A DNA stretch of 64,000 nt, from the NCBI RefSeq assembly GCF_902500215.1, contig NZ_CABVOU010000046.1, forward strand, positions 126,136 to 190,135. The letters run 5' to 3'. Shown in pieces: positions 44,755-55,255 of the stretch. Within the stretch, counting starts at the first letter, position 1; each line of letters begins with the position of its first letter. Source of the stretch: Halomonas lysinitropha (lineage in GTDB: Bacteria; Pseudomonadota; Gammaproteobacteria; Pseudomonadales; Halomonadaceae). The notes beneath the pieces are model-generated. The model worked only from the letters and a program-made list of their open reading frames with translations, was not told the origin of the DNA and did no database searches. The position numbers and the translations under genes are program-made.

Positions 44755-45667
44755 GGTCATGATGGAGCGTGGAACGGTTGGCCATCTTGCCGGCTGGGGC
44801 TGGCGAGACCTCTACACGCTATGCAAGCCCCGGGTCGTGGCCGTTATGCTGGTCTGCACCCTAGTCGGCATGCTGTTGGCGGCGCCGTTGCCGGACCCCG
44901 CCGCCGTGGTATTCGGTCTGATCGGCATCGGCCTGGCCGCCGGAGGCGCCGCGGCCTTCAATCATGTGGTCGACCGTCGCCTGGATGCGCTGATGCTGCG
45001 CACCGCCCGTCGGCCGCTGGCGACCCAGCGCATGCCCACGCCGCTGGCCCTGATATGGGCGACGCTGCTCTCGGCGTGTGGCATCGGGCTGCTGGCCTGG
45101 CAGGTCAACCTGCTGACGGCCTGGTTGACCCTGGGGTCGCTGATCGGGTATGCGCTGATCTATACCGCCTTCCTCAAGCATGCCACACCCCAGAACATCG
45201 TCATTGGCGGGGTGGCGGGGGCTGCGCCACCGCTGCTGGGGTGGACGGCAGTCACGGGTCAGTTGGGCCCCGAACCCTTGTTACTGATGCTGATCATCTT
45301 TGCCTGGACGCCGCCTCACTTCTGGGCGCTGGCGATTCACAAGCGCGATGAGTACGCCCGTGCCGGCGTACCGATGCTGCCGGTTACTCATGGCGAGGCG
45401 TTCACGCGATTGCAGGTGTGGCTCTATGGCTGGCTGACGGTGGCGGTAACCCTGCTGCCCTTCACCATCGGCATGAGCGGTGAGCTCTATCTGGTGGGGG
45501 TGATGGCGCTCAACCTGCGCTTCATGATGTGGAACTGGCGGGTCTGGCGAGGCCATGATCCGAAGGCACCCCTGGCGGCCTTCTGGTTCTCCATCCGCTA
45601 CATTCTGGGCGTCTTCGGTGTATTGCTGCTGGATCATTACAGCACCGCCTGGATGCTGGCCGCCTGA
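44747..45667 (+). CDS. ctaB: Protoheme IX farnesyltransferase (heme o synthase)
   Basis: 306 residues, UbiA superfamily with about nine helices. NHVVDRRLDALMLRTARRPL holds the first Asp-rich prenyl-diphosphate motif, and HKRDEYARAGVPMLPV the second. Makes heme o from heme b; with ctaA completes the heme a pathway for the cox operon. Last gene of the cluster; a hairpin follows. Confidence 0.95.
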   Translation: MSEVMMERGTVGHLAGWGWRDLYTLCKPRVVAVMLVCTLVGMLLAAPLPDPAAVVFGLIGIGLAAGGAAAFNHVVDRRLDALMLRTARRPLATQRMPTPLALIWATLLSACGIGLLAWQVNLLTAWLTLGSLIGYALIYTAFLKHATPQNIVIGGVAGAAPPLLGWTAVTGQLGPEPLLLMLIIFAWTPPHFWALAIHKRDEYARAGVPMLPVTHGEAFTRLQVWLYGWLTVAVTLLPFTIGMSGELYLVGVMALNLRFMMWNWRVWRGHDPKAPLAAFWFSIRYILGVFGVLLLDHYSTAWMLAA

Positions 45668-45696
45668 GGATTTGCCGGACCGGATCTTTCTTTCAG

Positions 45697-45729
45697 GCAA
45701 GAGCCCGGCAATCTGGCCGGGCTCCTTGC
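45697..45729 (+). terminator. Hairpin after the cox cluster
   Basis: GCAAGAGCCCGGC pairs with GCCGGGCTCCTTGC with one bulged base, 30 nt after the ctaB stop, loop AATCTG. No T-run of note follows, so it may be a 3' stabiliser as well as a terminator. Confidence 0.6.
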
Positions 45730-45777
45730 TTCCTGGGCGTTGTCGGCCTATCACCAGTCAGCAAAAAACCGCGAGAA

Positions 45778-45799
45778 CTCCCGCCTACTAGGGCGGGAG
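45778..45799. terminator. Second hairpin in the ctaB-DUF2489 gap
   Basis: CTCCCGCC (45778-45785) and GGCGGGAG (45792-45799) form a perfect 8-bp stem with a 6-nt loop. No T-run adjoins it on the plus strand; on the minus strand a run of six T lies 9 nt beyond. Role unclear. Confidence 0.4.
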
Positions 45800-45886
45800 C
45801 AGTCACTCGATGGCGAGTTTCATGACGGTGGCCGCCGTATTGGCATCCCTCATGCTGAGCAACCCTGTGCCGGTTGTTCCGCTATT

Positions 45887-45914
45887 TTGGAAAGGCGCCT
45901 TGGCCGTGTATAAT
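45887..45914 (+). promoter_or_regulatory. Candidate sigma-70 promoter for the DUF2489 gene
   Basis: TTGGAA (45887-45892) and a perfect TATAAT (45909-45914) with a 16-nt spacer, about 35 nt upstream of the start codon. Confidence 0.65.
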
Positions 45915-45949
45915 GTTTGTACATGTAAAGAATCGACTGGAATTCGTCA

Positions 45950-46417
45950 ATGAGTACCACGCTGGCACTTACACTACTCGGTTTGGCTGTGGCCATCATC
46001 GTCGGCCTCGGAGCCTATGCCTATACCCTCTGGAAAGAGGTGAGGAAGCGCAAGGCCTTCCGGGAAGAGGAGTTGCAACGTGCCCATCGCAACTGTCTCG
46101 AGAACCTCGAGATAGTCGCTGCGGCGCTGGCGCAGGACCAGGTCGACATCACCGAAGGCAGTTGGCGCTGCAAGGTGCTGCTGGAAATTCTCGACGAGAG
46201 GTTGACCGAACGCCCTGACTTCCAGGCCTTCGACGAGGTGCATCGTCGTACCCGCCACCTGCATACCCATTCGGCTCGCAAGGCACTCAGCCCACGCGAC
46301 CGCATGCGCGAGGATCGAGAGCGGCTGGCCGTGGAGGAGGAGTTCCGCGAGCCTGTCCTCAAGGCTGCGGCGGCAGTGGTGGAATTTCGCCGCGGCTGGC
46401 CTGGCAGTCTGCACTGA
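45950..46417 (+). CDS. DUF2489-domain membrane-anchored protein
   Basis: 155 residues: one N-terminal TM helix (about 5-27), then a charged helical cytoplasmic region with GSWRCKVLLEILDERL, the DUF2489 signature, and RTRHLHTHSARKALSPRDRM. Family function unknown. The ribosome-binding site is weak (GGA only). A good promoter lies directly upstream, so it is probably a single-gene unit. Confidence 0.82.
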   Translation: MSTTLALTLLGLAVAIIVGLGAYAYTLWKEVRKRKAFREEELQRAHRNCLENLEIVAAALAQDQVDITEGSWRCKVLLEILDERLTERPDFQAFDEVHRRTRHLHTHSARKALSPRDRMREDRERLAVEEEFREPVLKAAAAVVEFRRGWPGSLH

Positions 46418-46715
46418 TCGCCTGCTTTGCTTGCGCGAAACGAGTCGAATAGGTTTTTCGTGCGATAGCGTACAATCCTTTGATTGCATCCGACGGGTCT
46501 GTACTGCAAGCTTGTCGAGTCTTATCGATGGCTGATAAAGGGCTTTAGACCTGTGTCATCGGAGGGCGCACTGGATGAGAGAGCGCTTTCGTGCTTTCTT
46601 GATAGGTGCAGGAAGCGGGTCGGGGACCGCTTTCCTCGGGTCATTCCTCGGAACCCCGGATGACGAAGGCGTTGACCTGTCACACCGGGATGTCGTCAAT
46701 AAGAAGGAGTCTTAC

Positions 46716-47516
46716 ATGAAAACATCCACGACTGGCTTGTTGCTCGGTTCCGCGCTGGTGGTCGGCCTGTCAGGCTGCGCCAGCTCTGCCTCTCAATCCA
46801 ATGGGGGTGCGACGTCTGACAGTTCCATGCACCCGTTCGTTTGCGGCCTGGCCGGCGGGCTGATCGGCGGCGGCCTCGGCTATGCTGCTGGCAGCGATTC
46901 CGACGAGGATACTGGCGCAGCCCTCGGCACCACGGCGGGTGCCACCATCGGTGCGATGCTCTGTGCCGACACCTCGCCGGCTCCCGAGCCTGAGCCTCGC
47001 GATACCGACGGCGATGGTGTTATCGATGCCAATGACCAGTGTCCGGGAACGCCGGCTGGCGTGGCCGTGGATGCCGTGGGCTGCCCGCTGGACTCGGACA
47101 ACGATGGTGTTCCGGACTTCCAGGACCAGTGTCCTGGCACGCCGGCCGGTGTCGAGGTCAACGCTCTGGGTTGCGAAGAGGACCTGGTGCTGCGTGACGT
47201 CAACTTCGAGTTCGATTCCGCGACCCTGACCATGGGCGCCGAGCAGATTCTCACTGGCGTGGCGCAGAAGCTGCGTGCCAACGAGAATGTTCGCGTCCGC
47301 ATCGAGGGTCACACTGACTCCAGGGGCAGCGAGTCCTACAACCAGGACCTGTCTCAGCGTCGCGCCGACTCCGTGGCTGACTTCCTGGCCAGCCAGGGCG
47401 TTGATCACGAGCGCATGCGCACCGTCGGCTACGGTGAGTCCCAGCCGGTGGCCAGCAACGATACCGATGCGGGTCGTGCCGAGAACCGTCGCGTGGAACT
47501 GGGCGAGTGGGAGTAA
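46716..47516 (+). CDS. OmpA-family outer-membrane lipoprotein with Ca2+-binding repeats
   Basis: 266 residues. Lipoprotein signal with lipobox GLSGC; a Gly-rich segment (LAGGLIGGGLGYAAGSD) like the 17-kDa surface antigen family; two thrombospondin type-3-like repeats (DTDGDGVIDANDQCPGTP and DSDNDGVPDFQDQCPGTP) that bind Ca2+; and a C-terminal OmpA domain (EGHTDSRGSESYNQDLSQRRA) that binds peptidoglycan. Start at ATG 46716 with AAGGAG; the longer open frame is not supported. A TACAAT -10 occurs at 46471-46476 within the 298-bp upstream gap. Strong terminator downstream. Confidence 0.92.
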   Translation: MKTSTTGLLLGSALVVGLSGCASSASQSNGGATSDSSMHPFVCGLAGGLIGGGLGYAAGSDSDEDTGAALGTTAGATIGAMLCADTSPAPEPEPRDTDGDGVIDANDQCPGTPAGVAVDAVGCPLDSDNDGVPDFQDQCPGTPAGVEVNALGCEEDLVLRDVNFEFDSATLTMGAEQILTGVAQKLRANENVRVRIEGHTDSRGSESYNQDLSQRRADSVADFLASQGVDHERMRTVGYGESQPVASNDTDAGRAENRRVELGEWE

Positions 47517-47572
47517 TCCTGCTCTGATCCGATCCATGGCCCCGGGCGAGTTCCGGGGCTGACGGCATATCG

Positions 47573-47600
47573 AGAGAAGGCGCCTTTGGGCGCCTTCTCT
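47573..47600 (+). terminator. Rho-independent-type terminator after the OmpA-like gene
   Basis: AGAGAAGGCGCC and GGCGCCTTCTCT pair perfectly (12 bp) around the loop TTTG, followed by TTGTGTTG. Confidence 0.8.
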
Positions 47601-47606
47601 TGTGTT

Positions 47607-47642
47607 GCGCCCCCTGCGCGCCCATGGCGCCGCAGGGGGCGC
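47607..47642. repeat. Long GC-rich hairpin upstream of thrS
   Basis: GCGCCCCCTGC (47607-47617) pairs with GCAGGGGGCGC (47632-47642). Inside it, GCGCC/GGCGC continue the stem to a CAT loop with one bulged C, 16 bp in all. It follows the previous terminator by 6 nt. It could insulate transcription or be part of the thrS leader. Confidence 0.7.
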
Positions 47643-47691
47643 TTCTGCTAGGCTAGGCGTCGTTTTTCCACGACCATTCTTCTGGCGACAC

Positions 47692-47712
47692 GTGATCCCT
47701 GGTATGGATCAC
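47692..47712 (+). promoter_or_regulatory. thrS translational operator (tRNA-Thr anticodon-arm mimic)
   Basis: GTGATCC and GGATCAC form a perfect 7-bp stem with the 7-nt loop CTGGTAT. Read as an anticodon loop, this is U33, anticodon GGU, then A37: that of tRNA-Thr(GGU). The GGU lies 32-34 nt before the thrS ATG, and the E. coli thrS operator has a comparable anticodon mimic (CGU) near -32. ThrRS binding there blocks ribosome loading in E. coli, so autoregulation is expected here. Confidence 0.75.
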
Positions 47713-47734
47713 CACTGCGCACAAGGAACCCTTC

Positions 47735-49636
47735 ATGCCCATCGTGACTCTGCCCGACGGCAGTCAGAGATCCTTCGACGCCCCTCTCACCGTGATGCAA
47801 CTGGCCGAGAGCATCGGCCCCGGCCTTGCCAAGGCGTGCGTAGCCGGCAAGATCGATGGCGTTCAGGTGGATGCCGCCGATATCATCGACCGAGACGCCG
47901 AGGTGGCGATTCTTACCGCCCGCGATCCGGAAGGGCTGGAGGTCATCCGCCACTCCTGCGCCCACCTGATCGGCCATGCCGTCAAGCAGCTCTATCCCGA
48001 GGCCAAGATGGCCATTGGCCCGGTGATCGAGGACGGCTTCTACTACGACGTCGACTTCGGTCGTTCGGTGACCCCTGAGGATCTCGAGGTAATCGAGGCC
48101 CGCATGATGGCGCTGATCGACCATGAGTATGACGTGGTGCGGGAGTACGTCGATCGGGATCAGGCCATGTTGACCTTCCTGCATCGCGAGGAGCCCTACA
48201 AGCAGGAGATCGTGCGCGAGATTCCCGAGGGGGAGACCATTCGTCTCTACCACCACGAGGAGTACGTGGACATGTGCCGGGGGCCGCACGTGCCCAACAC
48301 TCGGCACCTGAAGGCCTTCAAGCTGACCAAGCTGGCCGGTGCCTACTGGCGGGGCAATGCCGAGAACCCGATGCTGACGCGCATCTACGGCACGGCCTGG
48401 CCCGACAAGAAGCAGCTCAAGGCCTACCTCAAGCGGCTCGAGGAGGCCGAGAAGCGCGACCATCGCAAGCTGGCCAAGAAGATGGACCTCTTCCATCTCC
48501 AGGAAGAGGCGCCGGGCATGGTGTTCTGGCACCCCAACGGCTGGACCATCTATCAGGCGCTGGAGCAGTACATGCGTCGGGTGCAGGTGGAGAATGGCTA
48601 CCAGGAGATCAAGACACCGCAGATTGTCGATCTCTCGCTGTGGAAGGCCTCCGGCCACTGGGGGCACTACAGCGACATGATGTTCACCACCGAGTCGGAG
48701 AAGCGCGACTACGCGGTCAAGCCGATGAACTGCCCCTGCCACGTCCAGGTGTTCAACCAGGGGCTGAAGAGCTATCGGGACCTGCCGCTGCGCCTGGCCG
48801 AGTTCGGTAGCTGCCACCGCAACGAGCCGTCCGGTGCGCTGCACGGTCTGATGCGGGTGCGTGGCTTCACCCAGGACGACGCGCATATCTTCTGCACCGA
48901 GGGCCAGATCCAGTCCGAGGCCGAGGCCTTCATTGCCCTGACCATGAAGGTCTACCGGGAGCTGGGCTTCGATGACGTGGAACTCAAGCTCTCCACGCGA
49001 CCCGACGACGACTTCCTGGGCGAGCCGGAACTCTGGGACCGCGCCGAAGCCGGTCTCGAGGCCGCGCTCGACGCCACCGGTCTTGACTGGGATCTGCAGC
49101 CGGGTGAGGGCGCCTTCTACGGGCCCAAGATCGAGTTCTCTCTGCGCGACTGCCTCAACCGGGTCTGGCAGTGTGGTACCCTGCAACTCGACTTCAATCT
49201 GCCGGGGCGGCTGGGGGCCCAGTTCGTTGACGAGGACGGTGTCCGCAAGACCCCGGTGATGCTGCATCGCGCTATCCTTGGATCCTTCGAGCGCTTCCTC
49301 GGTATCCTGATCGAACACTATGCCGGGGCCATGCCGCTTTGGCTGGCGCCCCAGCAGGTGGTGGTCATGACCATCACCGATGCCCAGCGCGACTATGCCG
49401 TCTCGCTGGTGGAGCGTTTGCAGAAAGTCGGTCTGCGCGTCAAGTCGGACTTGAGGAACGAGAAGATCGGCTTTAAAATCCGCGAGCATACGTTGCAGAA
49501 GGTCCCCTATCTCCTGGTGGTGGGAGATAAGGAAGTCGAGTCCGACTCGGTGGCCGTGCGTACGCGCAGTGGCGAGAATCTTGGTACGATGGGGGTGGAT
49601 GCCTTCATCGATCGTGTTCGGGCCGAGCGGCAATAA
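47735..49636 (+). CDS. thrS: Threonyl-tRNA synthetase
   Basis: 633 residues, class II. N-terminal TGS and editing domains with [16 protein letters not shown] and the SAD motif region, then the catalytic core ([26 protein letters not shown] read as [14 protein letters not shown]), and a C-terminal anticodon-binding domain. E. coli ThrRS is 642 residues. AAGGAA is 7 nt before the ATG. The upstream anticodon-like hairpin suggests autoregulation. First gene of the translation cluster. Confidence 0.97.
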   Translation: MPIVTLPDGSQRSFDAPLTVMQLAESIGPGLAKACVAGKIDGVQVDAADIIDRDAEVAILTARDPEGLEVIRHSCAHLIGHAVKQLYPEAKMAIGPVIEDGFYYDVDFGRSVTPEDLEVIEARMMALIDHEYDVVREYVDRDQAMLTFLHREEPYKQEIVREIPEGETIRLYHHEEYVDMCRGPHVPNTRHLKAFKLTKLAGAYWRGNAENPMLTRIYGTAWPDKKQLKAYLKRLEEAEKRDHRKLAKKMDLFHLQEEAPGMVFWHPNGWTIYQALEQYMRRVQVENGYQEIKTPQIVDLSLWKASGHWGHYSDMMFTTESEKRDYAVKPMNCPCHVQVFNQGLKSYRDLPLRLAEFGSCHRNEPSGALHGLMRVRGFTQDDAHIFCTEGQIQSEAEAFIALTMKVYRELGFDDVELKLSTRPDDDFLGEPELWDRAEAGLEAALDATGLDWDLQPGEGAFYGPKIEFSLRDCLNRVWQCGTLQLDFNLPGRLGAQFVDEDGVRKTPVMLHRAILGSFERFLGILIEHYAGAMPLWLAPQQVVVMTITDAQRDYAVSLVERLQKVGLRVKSDLRNEKIGFKIREHTLQKVPYLLVVGDKEVESDSVAVRTRSGENLGTMGVDAFIDRVRAERQ

Positions 49637-49670
49637 CGACATCTTCCCAAGCTGAAGTGGAGACGGAACC

Positions 49671-50213
49671 ATCAAGCGAAGCAACCCAAGAGGGCGTGTT
49701 CAAGACAAGCGCCCCCCCATGAACGAGCGGATTACCGAGGATCAGGTTCGCCTGATCGACAGCGACGGCGAGCAGCTGGGCATCGTGCCTACCAGCGAAG
49801 CGCTGGAGCGAGCCGAAGCGGCCGGTATGGACCTCGTGCAGATTTCCAATGCCGATCCGATCGTCTGCAAGATCATGGATTACGGCAAATTCGTCTTCGA
49901 GCAGAAGAAGCAGAAGGCTGCTCAGAAGAAGAAGACGAAGCAGATCCAGGTCAAGGAAGTGAAATTCCGGCCTGGCACCGACGAGGGTGACTATCAGGTC
50001 AAGATGAAGAATCTGATCCGTTTTCTCGAAGGTGGCGATAAGGGCAAGGTCACGTTGCGTTTTCGCGGTCGCGAAATGGCGCACCAGGACATCGGCCGCA
50101 AGCTGATGGAGCGGATCGCCGCCGATCTCGAGGAGATCGGGACCGTGGAGTCCTTCCCCAAGATGGAAGGGCGCCAGATGACCATGATCATTGCCCCCAA
50201 GAAGAAGCAGTAG
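49671..50213 (+). CDS. infC: Translation initiation factor IF-3, AUC start codon
   Basis: Prevents 30S-50S joining and checks the start codon. The conserved frame extends 16 codons upstream of the first ATG (49719) to ATC at 49671. From there the protein is 180 residues, exactly the E. coli length, and begins with a basic [20 protein letters not shown] leader as IF3 proteins do. TGGAG lies 8 nt before ATC, while the ATG has no ribosome-binding site (CGCCCCCCC precedes it). Non-AUG starts in infC allow IF3 to repress itself. Core motifs: [32 protein letters not shown]. Confidence 0.92.
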   Translation: MKRSNPRGRVQDKRPPMNERITEDQVRLIDSDGEQLGIVPTSEALERAEAAGMDLVQISNADPIVCKIMDYGKFVFEQKKQKAAQKKKTKQIQVKEVKFRPGTDEGDYQVKMKNLIRFLEGGDKGKVTLRFRGREMAHQDIGRKLMERIAADLEEIGTVESFPKMEGRQMTMIIAPKKKQ

Positions 50214-50318
50214 CAGTAATAGAAGAAGTGATCCGATGGCCAGTCCAACGGGCGGAAGACAGCAAGGCCTTCCGTCGGCCGCGGGTTTTCTTAAGAAACC
50301 TCGAGCGGAGTTGACCTC

Positions 50319-50513
50319 ATGCCGAAAATCAAGAGCAACAGTGGCGCTGCCAAGCGCTTCAAGAAGACGGCCAACGGCTTCAAGCACAAGCAGTCGTTTC
50401 GGAGTCACATCCTGACCAAGAAGTCCACCAAGCGGAAGCGTCAGCTGCGCGGTATGAAGCAGATTCATGACGCCGACAAGCCGCTCATCCAGCGGATGTT
50501 GCCGAACCTGTAA
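50319..50513 (+). CDS. rpmI: 50S ribosomal protein L35
   Basis: 64 residues, highly basic, beginning [17 protein letters not shown] and ending LIQRMLPNL, a full match to the L35 pattern. GCGGAG precedes the ATG. The 105-bp spacer after infC can fold into two hairpins that may hold the L20 translational operator known for this operon in E. coli. Confidence 0.97.
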   Translation: MPKIKSNSGAAKRFKKTANGFKHKQSFRSHILTKKSTKRKRQLRGMKQIHDADKPLIQRMLPNL

Positions 50514-50550
50514 CCCCTTGGGTGAACACACTTTTCGTCAGGAGTAAGTC

Positions 50551-50904
50551 ATGACTCGTGTCAAGCGGGGCGTTGTCGCCCGTCGTCGTCACAAGAAGAT
50601 TCTCAAGCAGGCCAAGGGCTACTACGGTGCTCGCAGCCGCGTTTTCCGCGTGGCCAAGCAGGCCGTCATCAAGGCCGGTCAGTATGCCTACCGTGACCGT
50701 CGCCAGCGCAAGCGCCAGTTCCGTGCCCTGTGGATCCAGCGCATCAATGCCGGTGCCCGTCAGCACGGCCTGTCTTACAGCCGCTTCGTCGGTGGCCTGA
50801 AGAAGGCCGGCATCGAGATCGACCGCAAGGTGCTGGCCGATCTGGCCGTTCACGAGAAGGCGGCGTTTGCCGCCATCGTCGAGAAGGCCAAGGCTGCCCA
50901 GTAA
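50551..50904 (+). CDS. rplT: 50S ribosomal protein L20
   Basis: 117 residues, basic, [20 protein letters not shown] at the start and [19 protein letters not shown] near the end, the L20 hallmarks. Assembles early on 23S rRNA; in E. coli it also represses rpmI-rplT translation. CAGGAG precedes the ATG; terminator follows. Confidence 0.97.
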   Translation: MTRVKRGVVARRRHKKILKQAKGYYGARSRVFRVAKQAVIKAGQYAYRDRRQRKRQFRALWIQRINAGARQHGLSYSRFVGGLKKAGIEIDRKVLADLAVHEKAAFAAIVEKAKAAQ

Positions 50905-50951
50905 GGGACGTCGACCCTTGTTCGGCCGCGGTATACGTCGCCGGACCATGA

Positions 50952-52049
<1,098 letters not shown>

Positions 52050-52089
52050 TCGACCACCGGATGAGCAGAACACAGCGATAGGATCTGAC

Positions 52090-54468
52090 ATGAAATTTTC
52101 CGAACAGTGGCTGCGTGACTGGGTCTCACCGGCACTCTCCACCCAGGCACTGGCCGACCAGATCACCATGGCCGGCCTGGAAGTCGATGCCGTGGAGCCG
52201 GTGGCTGCCACCTTCAGCGAGGTCGTGGTAGCGGAAGTGATCGGCAAGGCGCCCCATCCCGATGCCGACAAGCTCAACGTCTGCCGGGTCGACGACGGCA
52301 GTGGCGAGATCGTCCAGGTGGTGTGTGGAGCGCCCAATGTGGCCGCGGGACAGAAGGTGCCCTTCGCCCGTGTCGGGGCGGTACTGCCGGGCGACTTCAC
52401 CATCAAGCAGGCCAGACTGCGTGGCGTCGAGTCTCGCGGCATGATCTGCTCGGCGTCCGAGCTTGGCCTCGAGGAGGAGGCCTCTGCCGGGATTCTGGTG
52501 CTGCCTGCCAGCGCACCGGTGGGCGAGGGGGTCCGTACCTTCATGGGCCTGGATGACCACACCATCGAGGTGGATCTGACCCCGAACCGTGGTGACTGCC
52601 TGAGCGTCAAGGGGCTGGCCCGCGAGGTCGGGGTGCTCAATCGTCTTGCCGTCGAGGGACCCGATTTGGCTCCCGTGAGCCCGGCTCACGAGGAAGCCTT
52701 TCCGGTGCGCGTCGAGGACGCAGAGCGCTGTCCGCGCTACATCGGTCGCTTGATCAAGGGCATCGATGTCACCGCCGAGACGCCGCTGTGGATGGTCGAG
52801 CGACTGCGCCGCAGCGGCATCCGCGCCATTGATCCGGTAGTGGATGTTACCAACTACGTGATGCTGGAACTCGGCCAGCCGCTGCACGCCTTCGATCGCG
52901 CCAACCTGCACGGTAGCGTGGTCGTGCGGCTGGCCCGGGAAGGCGAGCAGCTGGTGCTGCTCGACGGCCAGGAGATTACCCTGGACGCGGCTACCCTGGT
53001 GATCGCCGACGAACGTGCTCCGCTGGCCATTGCCGGCGTCATGGGCGGTGAGCACTCGGGTGTGAGCCCTGACACCCGCGACGTCTTCCTCGAGTCGGCC
53101 TTCTTCTCGCCGCTGGCGGTTGCCGCCCAGGCGCGTGCCTATGGCCTGCATACCGACGCCTCGCACCGCTTCGAGCGCGGTGTCGATCCCTGCCTGGCTC
53201 GTGAAGCCGCCGAGCGGGCCACCGCCCTGCTGCTGGCGATCACCGGTGGCGCGCCAGGGCCGCTGGTCGAGGTCGCAAGTGAGCCACACCTTCCTGACGG
53301 CCGTCGGACCAGCCTGCGGGCCTCGCGCCTGGAGCAGGCGCTGGGCAAGTCGCTGCCCCATGAGGAGGTCACCGAGATTCTCGAGCGCCTGGGCCTGGTG
53401 GTCGAGGACTCCGGTCAGGTCTGGACCGTGCAGGTTCCCAGCTGGCGCTTCGATATCACCATCGAGGAAGATCTGATTGAGGAGGTGGCGCGCATTCACG
53501 GCTACAATCGTCTGCCGGTGCGCCGTCCTCTGGTTCGCCTGGCCTTGCGCTCGGCCCACGAAGCACACACGCCGTTGGCACGGTTGCGTCGCCAGATGGT
53601 TGCGCGCGGCTACCAGGAGGCCGTGACCTACAGCTTCGTCGCCCCCGAGCTGCAGCAGGTGCTGCATCCCGAGGCGGTGTCGCCGACGCTGGCCAATCCC
53701 ATCTCCAGCGACCTGTCGGTGATGCGAGCGAGCCTCTTTCCGGGGCTGGTGCGGGCCCTGCAGCATAATCTCAATCGCCAGCAGAGCCGGGTGCGCCTGT
53801 TCGAGACGGGACTCACCTTCCGTGGTGACCTCGACAATCTGCACCAGACCCCGATGCTTGGCGCGCTGGTCTGCGGCCCCCGCGAGCCGGAAGGCTGGGC
53901 CGGCGGCCGGGAGCCCGTCGATTTCTTCGATCTCAAGGGCGACCTGGAGAGCCTGCTGGCGCTCGGTGAGCCCCAGGCCTGGCGCTTCGAACCCGGCAAG
54001 CATCCGGCGCTGCATCCCGGTCAGTGCGCTCGCATCCTGCATCATGGCGAAGAGGCCGGCTGGATCGGTACCCTTCATCCGGCAGTGCGCGCGACACTGG
54101 GTCTCAAGGTTGACGCCCTGCTCTTCGAGGTGCGCCTGGATGCCCTGACTCAGGGTCGGGTGCCGGCCTTCACGCCATTGTCGCGCCATCCCGAAGTGCG
54201 TCGCGACCTGGCCTTCCTGGTTGACGAGGAGCTGCCGGTGCAGTCGCTGCTCGACACCATCCGGGCCGAGGCCGGCGAGTGGCTCGTGGAATCCCACCTG
54301 TTCGATGTCTATCAGGGCAAGGGAGTGCCGGATGGCCTCAAGAGCGTGGCGCTGGGCTTGACCTGGCAGCATCCATCGCGCACGCTCAATGACGAGGAAA
54401 TCAATCAGTTGGTTGATGTCATCGTCGCGGAATCACGGCAGCACCTGGGAGCGGAATTGCGTGCCTGA
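52090..54468 (+). CDS. pheT: Phenylalanyl-tRNA synthetase beta subunit
   Basis: 792 residues (E. coli 795). Begins [14 protein letters not shown]; a tRNA-binding OB domain (about 40-150, [10 protein letters not shown]), B3/B4 editing domain, B5 domain, catalytic-like core ([12 protein letters not shown]) and C-terminal anticodon-binding FDX-ACB domain ([18 protein letters not shown]). Starts 40 bp after pheS. Confidence 0.97.
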   Translation: MKFSEQWLRDWVSPALSTQALADQITMAGLEVDAVEPVAATFSEVVVAEVIGKAPHPDADKLNVCRVDDGSGEIVQVVCGAPNVAAGQKVPFARVGAVLPGDFTIKQARLRGVESRGMICSASELGLEEEASAGILVLPASAPVGEGVRTFMGLDDHTIEVDLTPNRGDCLSVKGLAREVGVLNRLAVEGPDLAPVSPAHEEAFPVRVEDAERCPRYIGRLIKGIDVTAETPLWMVERLRRSGIRAIDPVVDVTNYVMLELGQPLHAFDRANLHGSVVVRLAREGEQLVLLDGQEITLDAATLVIADERAPLAIAGVMGGEHSGVSPDTRDVFLESAFFSPLAVAAQARAYGLHTDASHRFERGVDPCLAREAAERATALLLAITGGAPGPLVEVASEPHLPDGRRTSLRASRLEQALGKSLPHEEVTEILERLGLVVEDSGQVWTVQVPSWRFDITIEEDLIEEVARIHGYNRLPVRRPLVRLALRSAHEAHTPLARLRRQMVARGYQEAVTYSFVAPELQQVLHPEAVSPTLANPISSDLSVMRASLFPGLVRALQHNLNRQQSRVRLFETGLTFRGDLDNLHQTPMLGALVCGPREPEGWAGGREPVDFFDLKGDLESLLALGEPQAWRFEPGKHPALHPGQCARILHHGEEAGWIGTLHPAVRATLGLKVDALLFEVRLDALTQGRVPAFTPLSRHPEVRRDLAFLVDEELPVQSLLDTIRAEAGEWLVESHLFDVYQGKGVPDGLKSVALGLTWQHPSRTLNDEEINQLVDVIVAESRQHLGAELRA

Positions 54469-54518
54469 ACGTCGTGCTTCTCGTCGATCGACAGGACCAG
54501 CGCCATGAGGATGACAAC

Positions 54519-54821
54519 ATGGGTGCGTTGACCAAGGCGGAACTGGCCGAACATCTGCACGCCGAACTTGGCCTCTCCAAGCGCGAGGCCAAGTCCATGG
54601 TGGAGGCCTTCTTCGAGGAGATACGCGGCTGCCTTCGCGAGAACGAGCAGGTCAAGCTCTCGGGTTTCGGCAACTTCGATCTGCGCGACAAGCGCGAACG
54701 CCCCGGGCGAAATCCCAAGACCGGCGAGGAGATTCCGATCTCGGCACGGCGTGTGGTCACCTTTCGCCCTGGGCAGAAGCTCAAGAGTCAGGTCGAGGAG
54801 TATCGTGGCGAGGTCCACTGA
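54519..54821 (+). CDS. ihfA: Integration host factor alpha subunit
   Basis: 100 residues. DNA-bending protein; [13 protein letters not shown] at the start, [22 protein letters not shown] with the DNA-intercalating Pro arm, and [13 protein letters not shown] at the end. Heterodimer with IhfB. Position after pheT is the classic gammaproteobacterial order. Start at ATG 54519 with GAGG upstream. Confidence 0.97.
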   Translation: MGALTKAELAEHLHAELGLSKREAKSMVEAFFEEIRGCLRENEQVKLSGFGNFDLRDKRERPGRNPKTGEEIPISARRVVTFRPGQKLKSQVEEYRGEVH

Positions 54822-54840
54822 CTTTCCTGCTGACCACGCG

Positions 54841-54870
54841 TGACGCCACTCCAAGGAGTGGCGTCATTTA
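54841..54870. terminator. Terminator between convergent ihfA and DUF2788 genes
   Basis: TGACGCCACTCC (54841-54852) pairs with GGAGTGGCGTCA (54855-54866) around a minimal loop, followed by TTTA. The likely terminator of the thrS-ihfA cluster. Confidence 0.8.
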
Positions 54871-54911
54871 TCGTTTCGTAGACGCCCTCATGGTCAGACG
54901 CCGTCGGGTGC

Positions 54912-55121
54912 TCAGACGCCGTTGCCACTCTCCAATACCCAGGTAATGACCACCTTCAGGATATAGCCCAGCATCCCGGCGCCCAGCACCACGAACAGCA
55001 TGATGGTGCCGAAGCGGCCGGCCTGGGATTTCTTCGCCAGGTCCCAGATGATGAAGCCCATGAAGAGGATCAGGCCACCGATCATGATCGGGGTGATCCA
55101 GGTCTCGAAGGTCTGCTGCAT
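54912..55121 (-). CDS. DUF2788 small membrane protein
   Basis: 69 residues with two TM helices: MQQTFETWITPIMIGGLILF at the start and IMLFVVLGAGMLGYILKVVI toward the end, separated by a DLAKKSQAGRFG loop. This is the DUF2788 layout; function unknown. Start at ATG 55121, preceded by GGAGG; the longer upstream frame is not supported. Confidence 0.85.
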   Translation of the reverse strand: MQQTFETWITPIMIGGLILFMGFIIWDLAKKSQAGRFGTIMLFVVLGAGMLGYILKVVITWVLESGNGV

Positions 55122-55255
55122 GATGCCTCCGTGCACGTCCGGGGGAAAGCCGACCATTATACTCGGGCTTTGACGACACTGCAGGCGGCCAGGCGTGGCC
55201 CCATGCCACACCCCCATGCTAATATCCGACCGAAATTCTCAGGTAATTCCACGAC

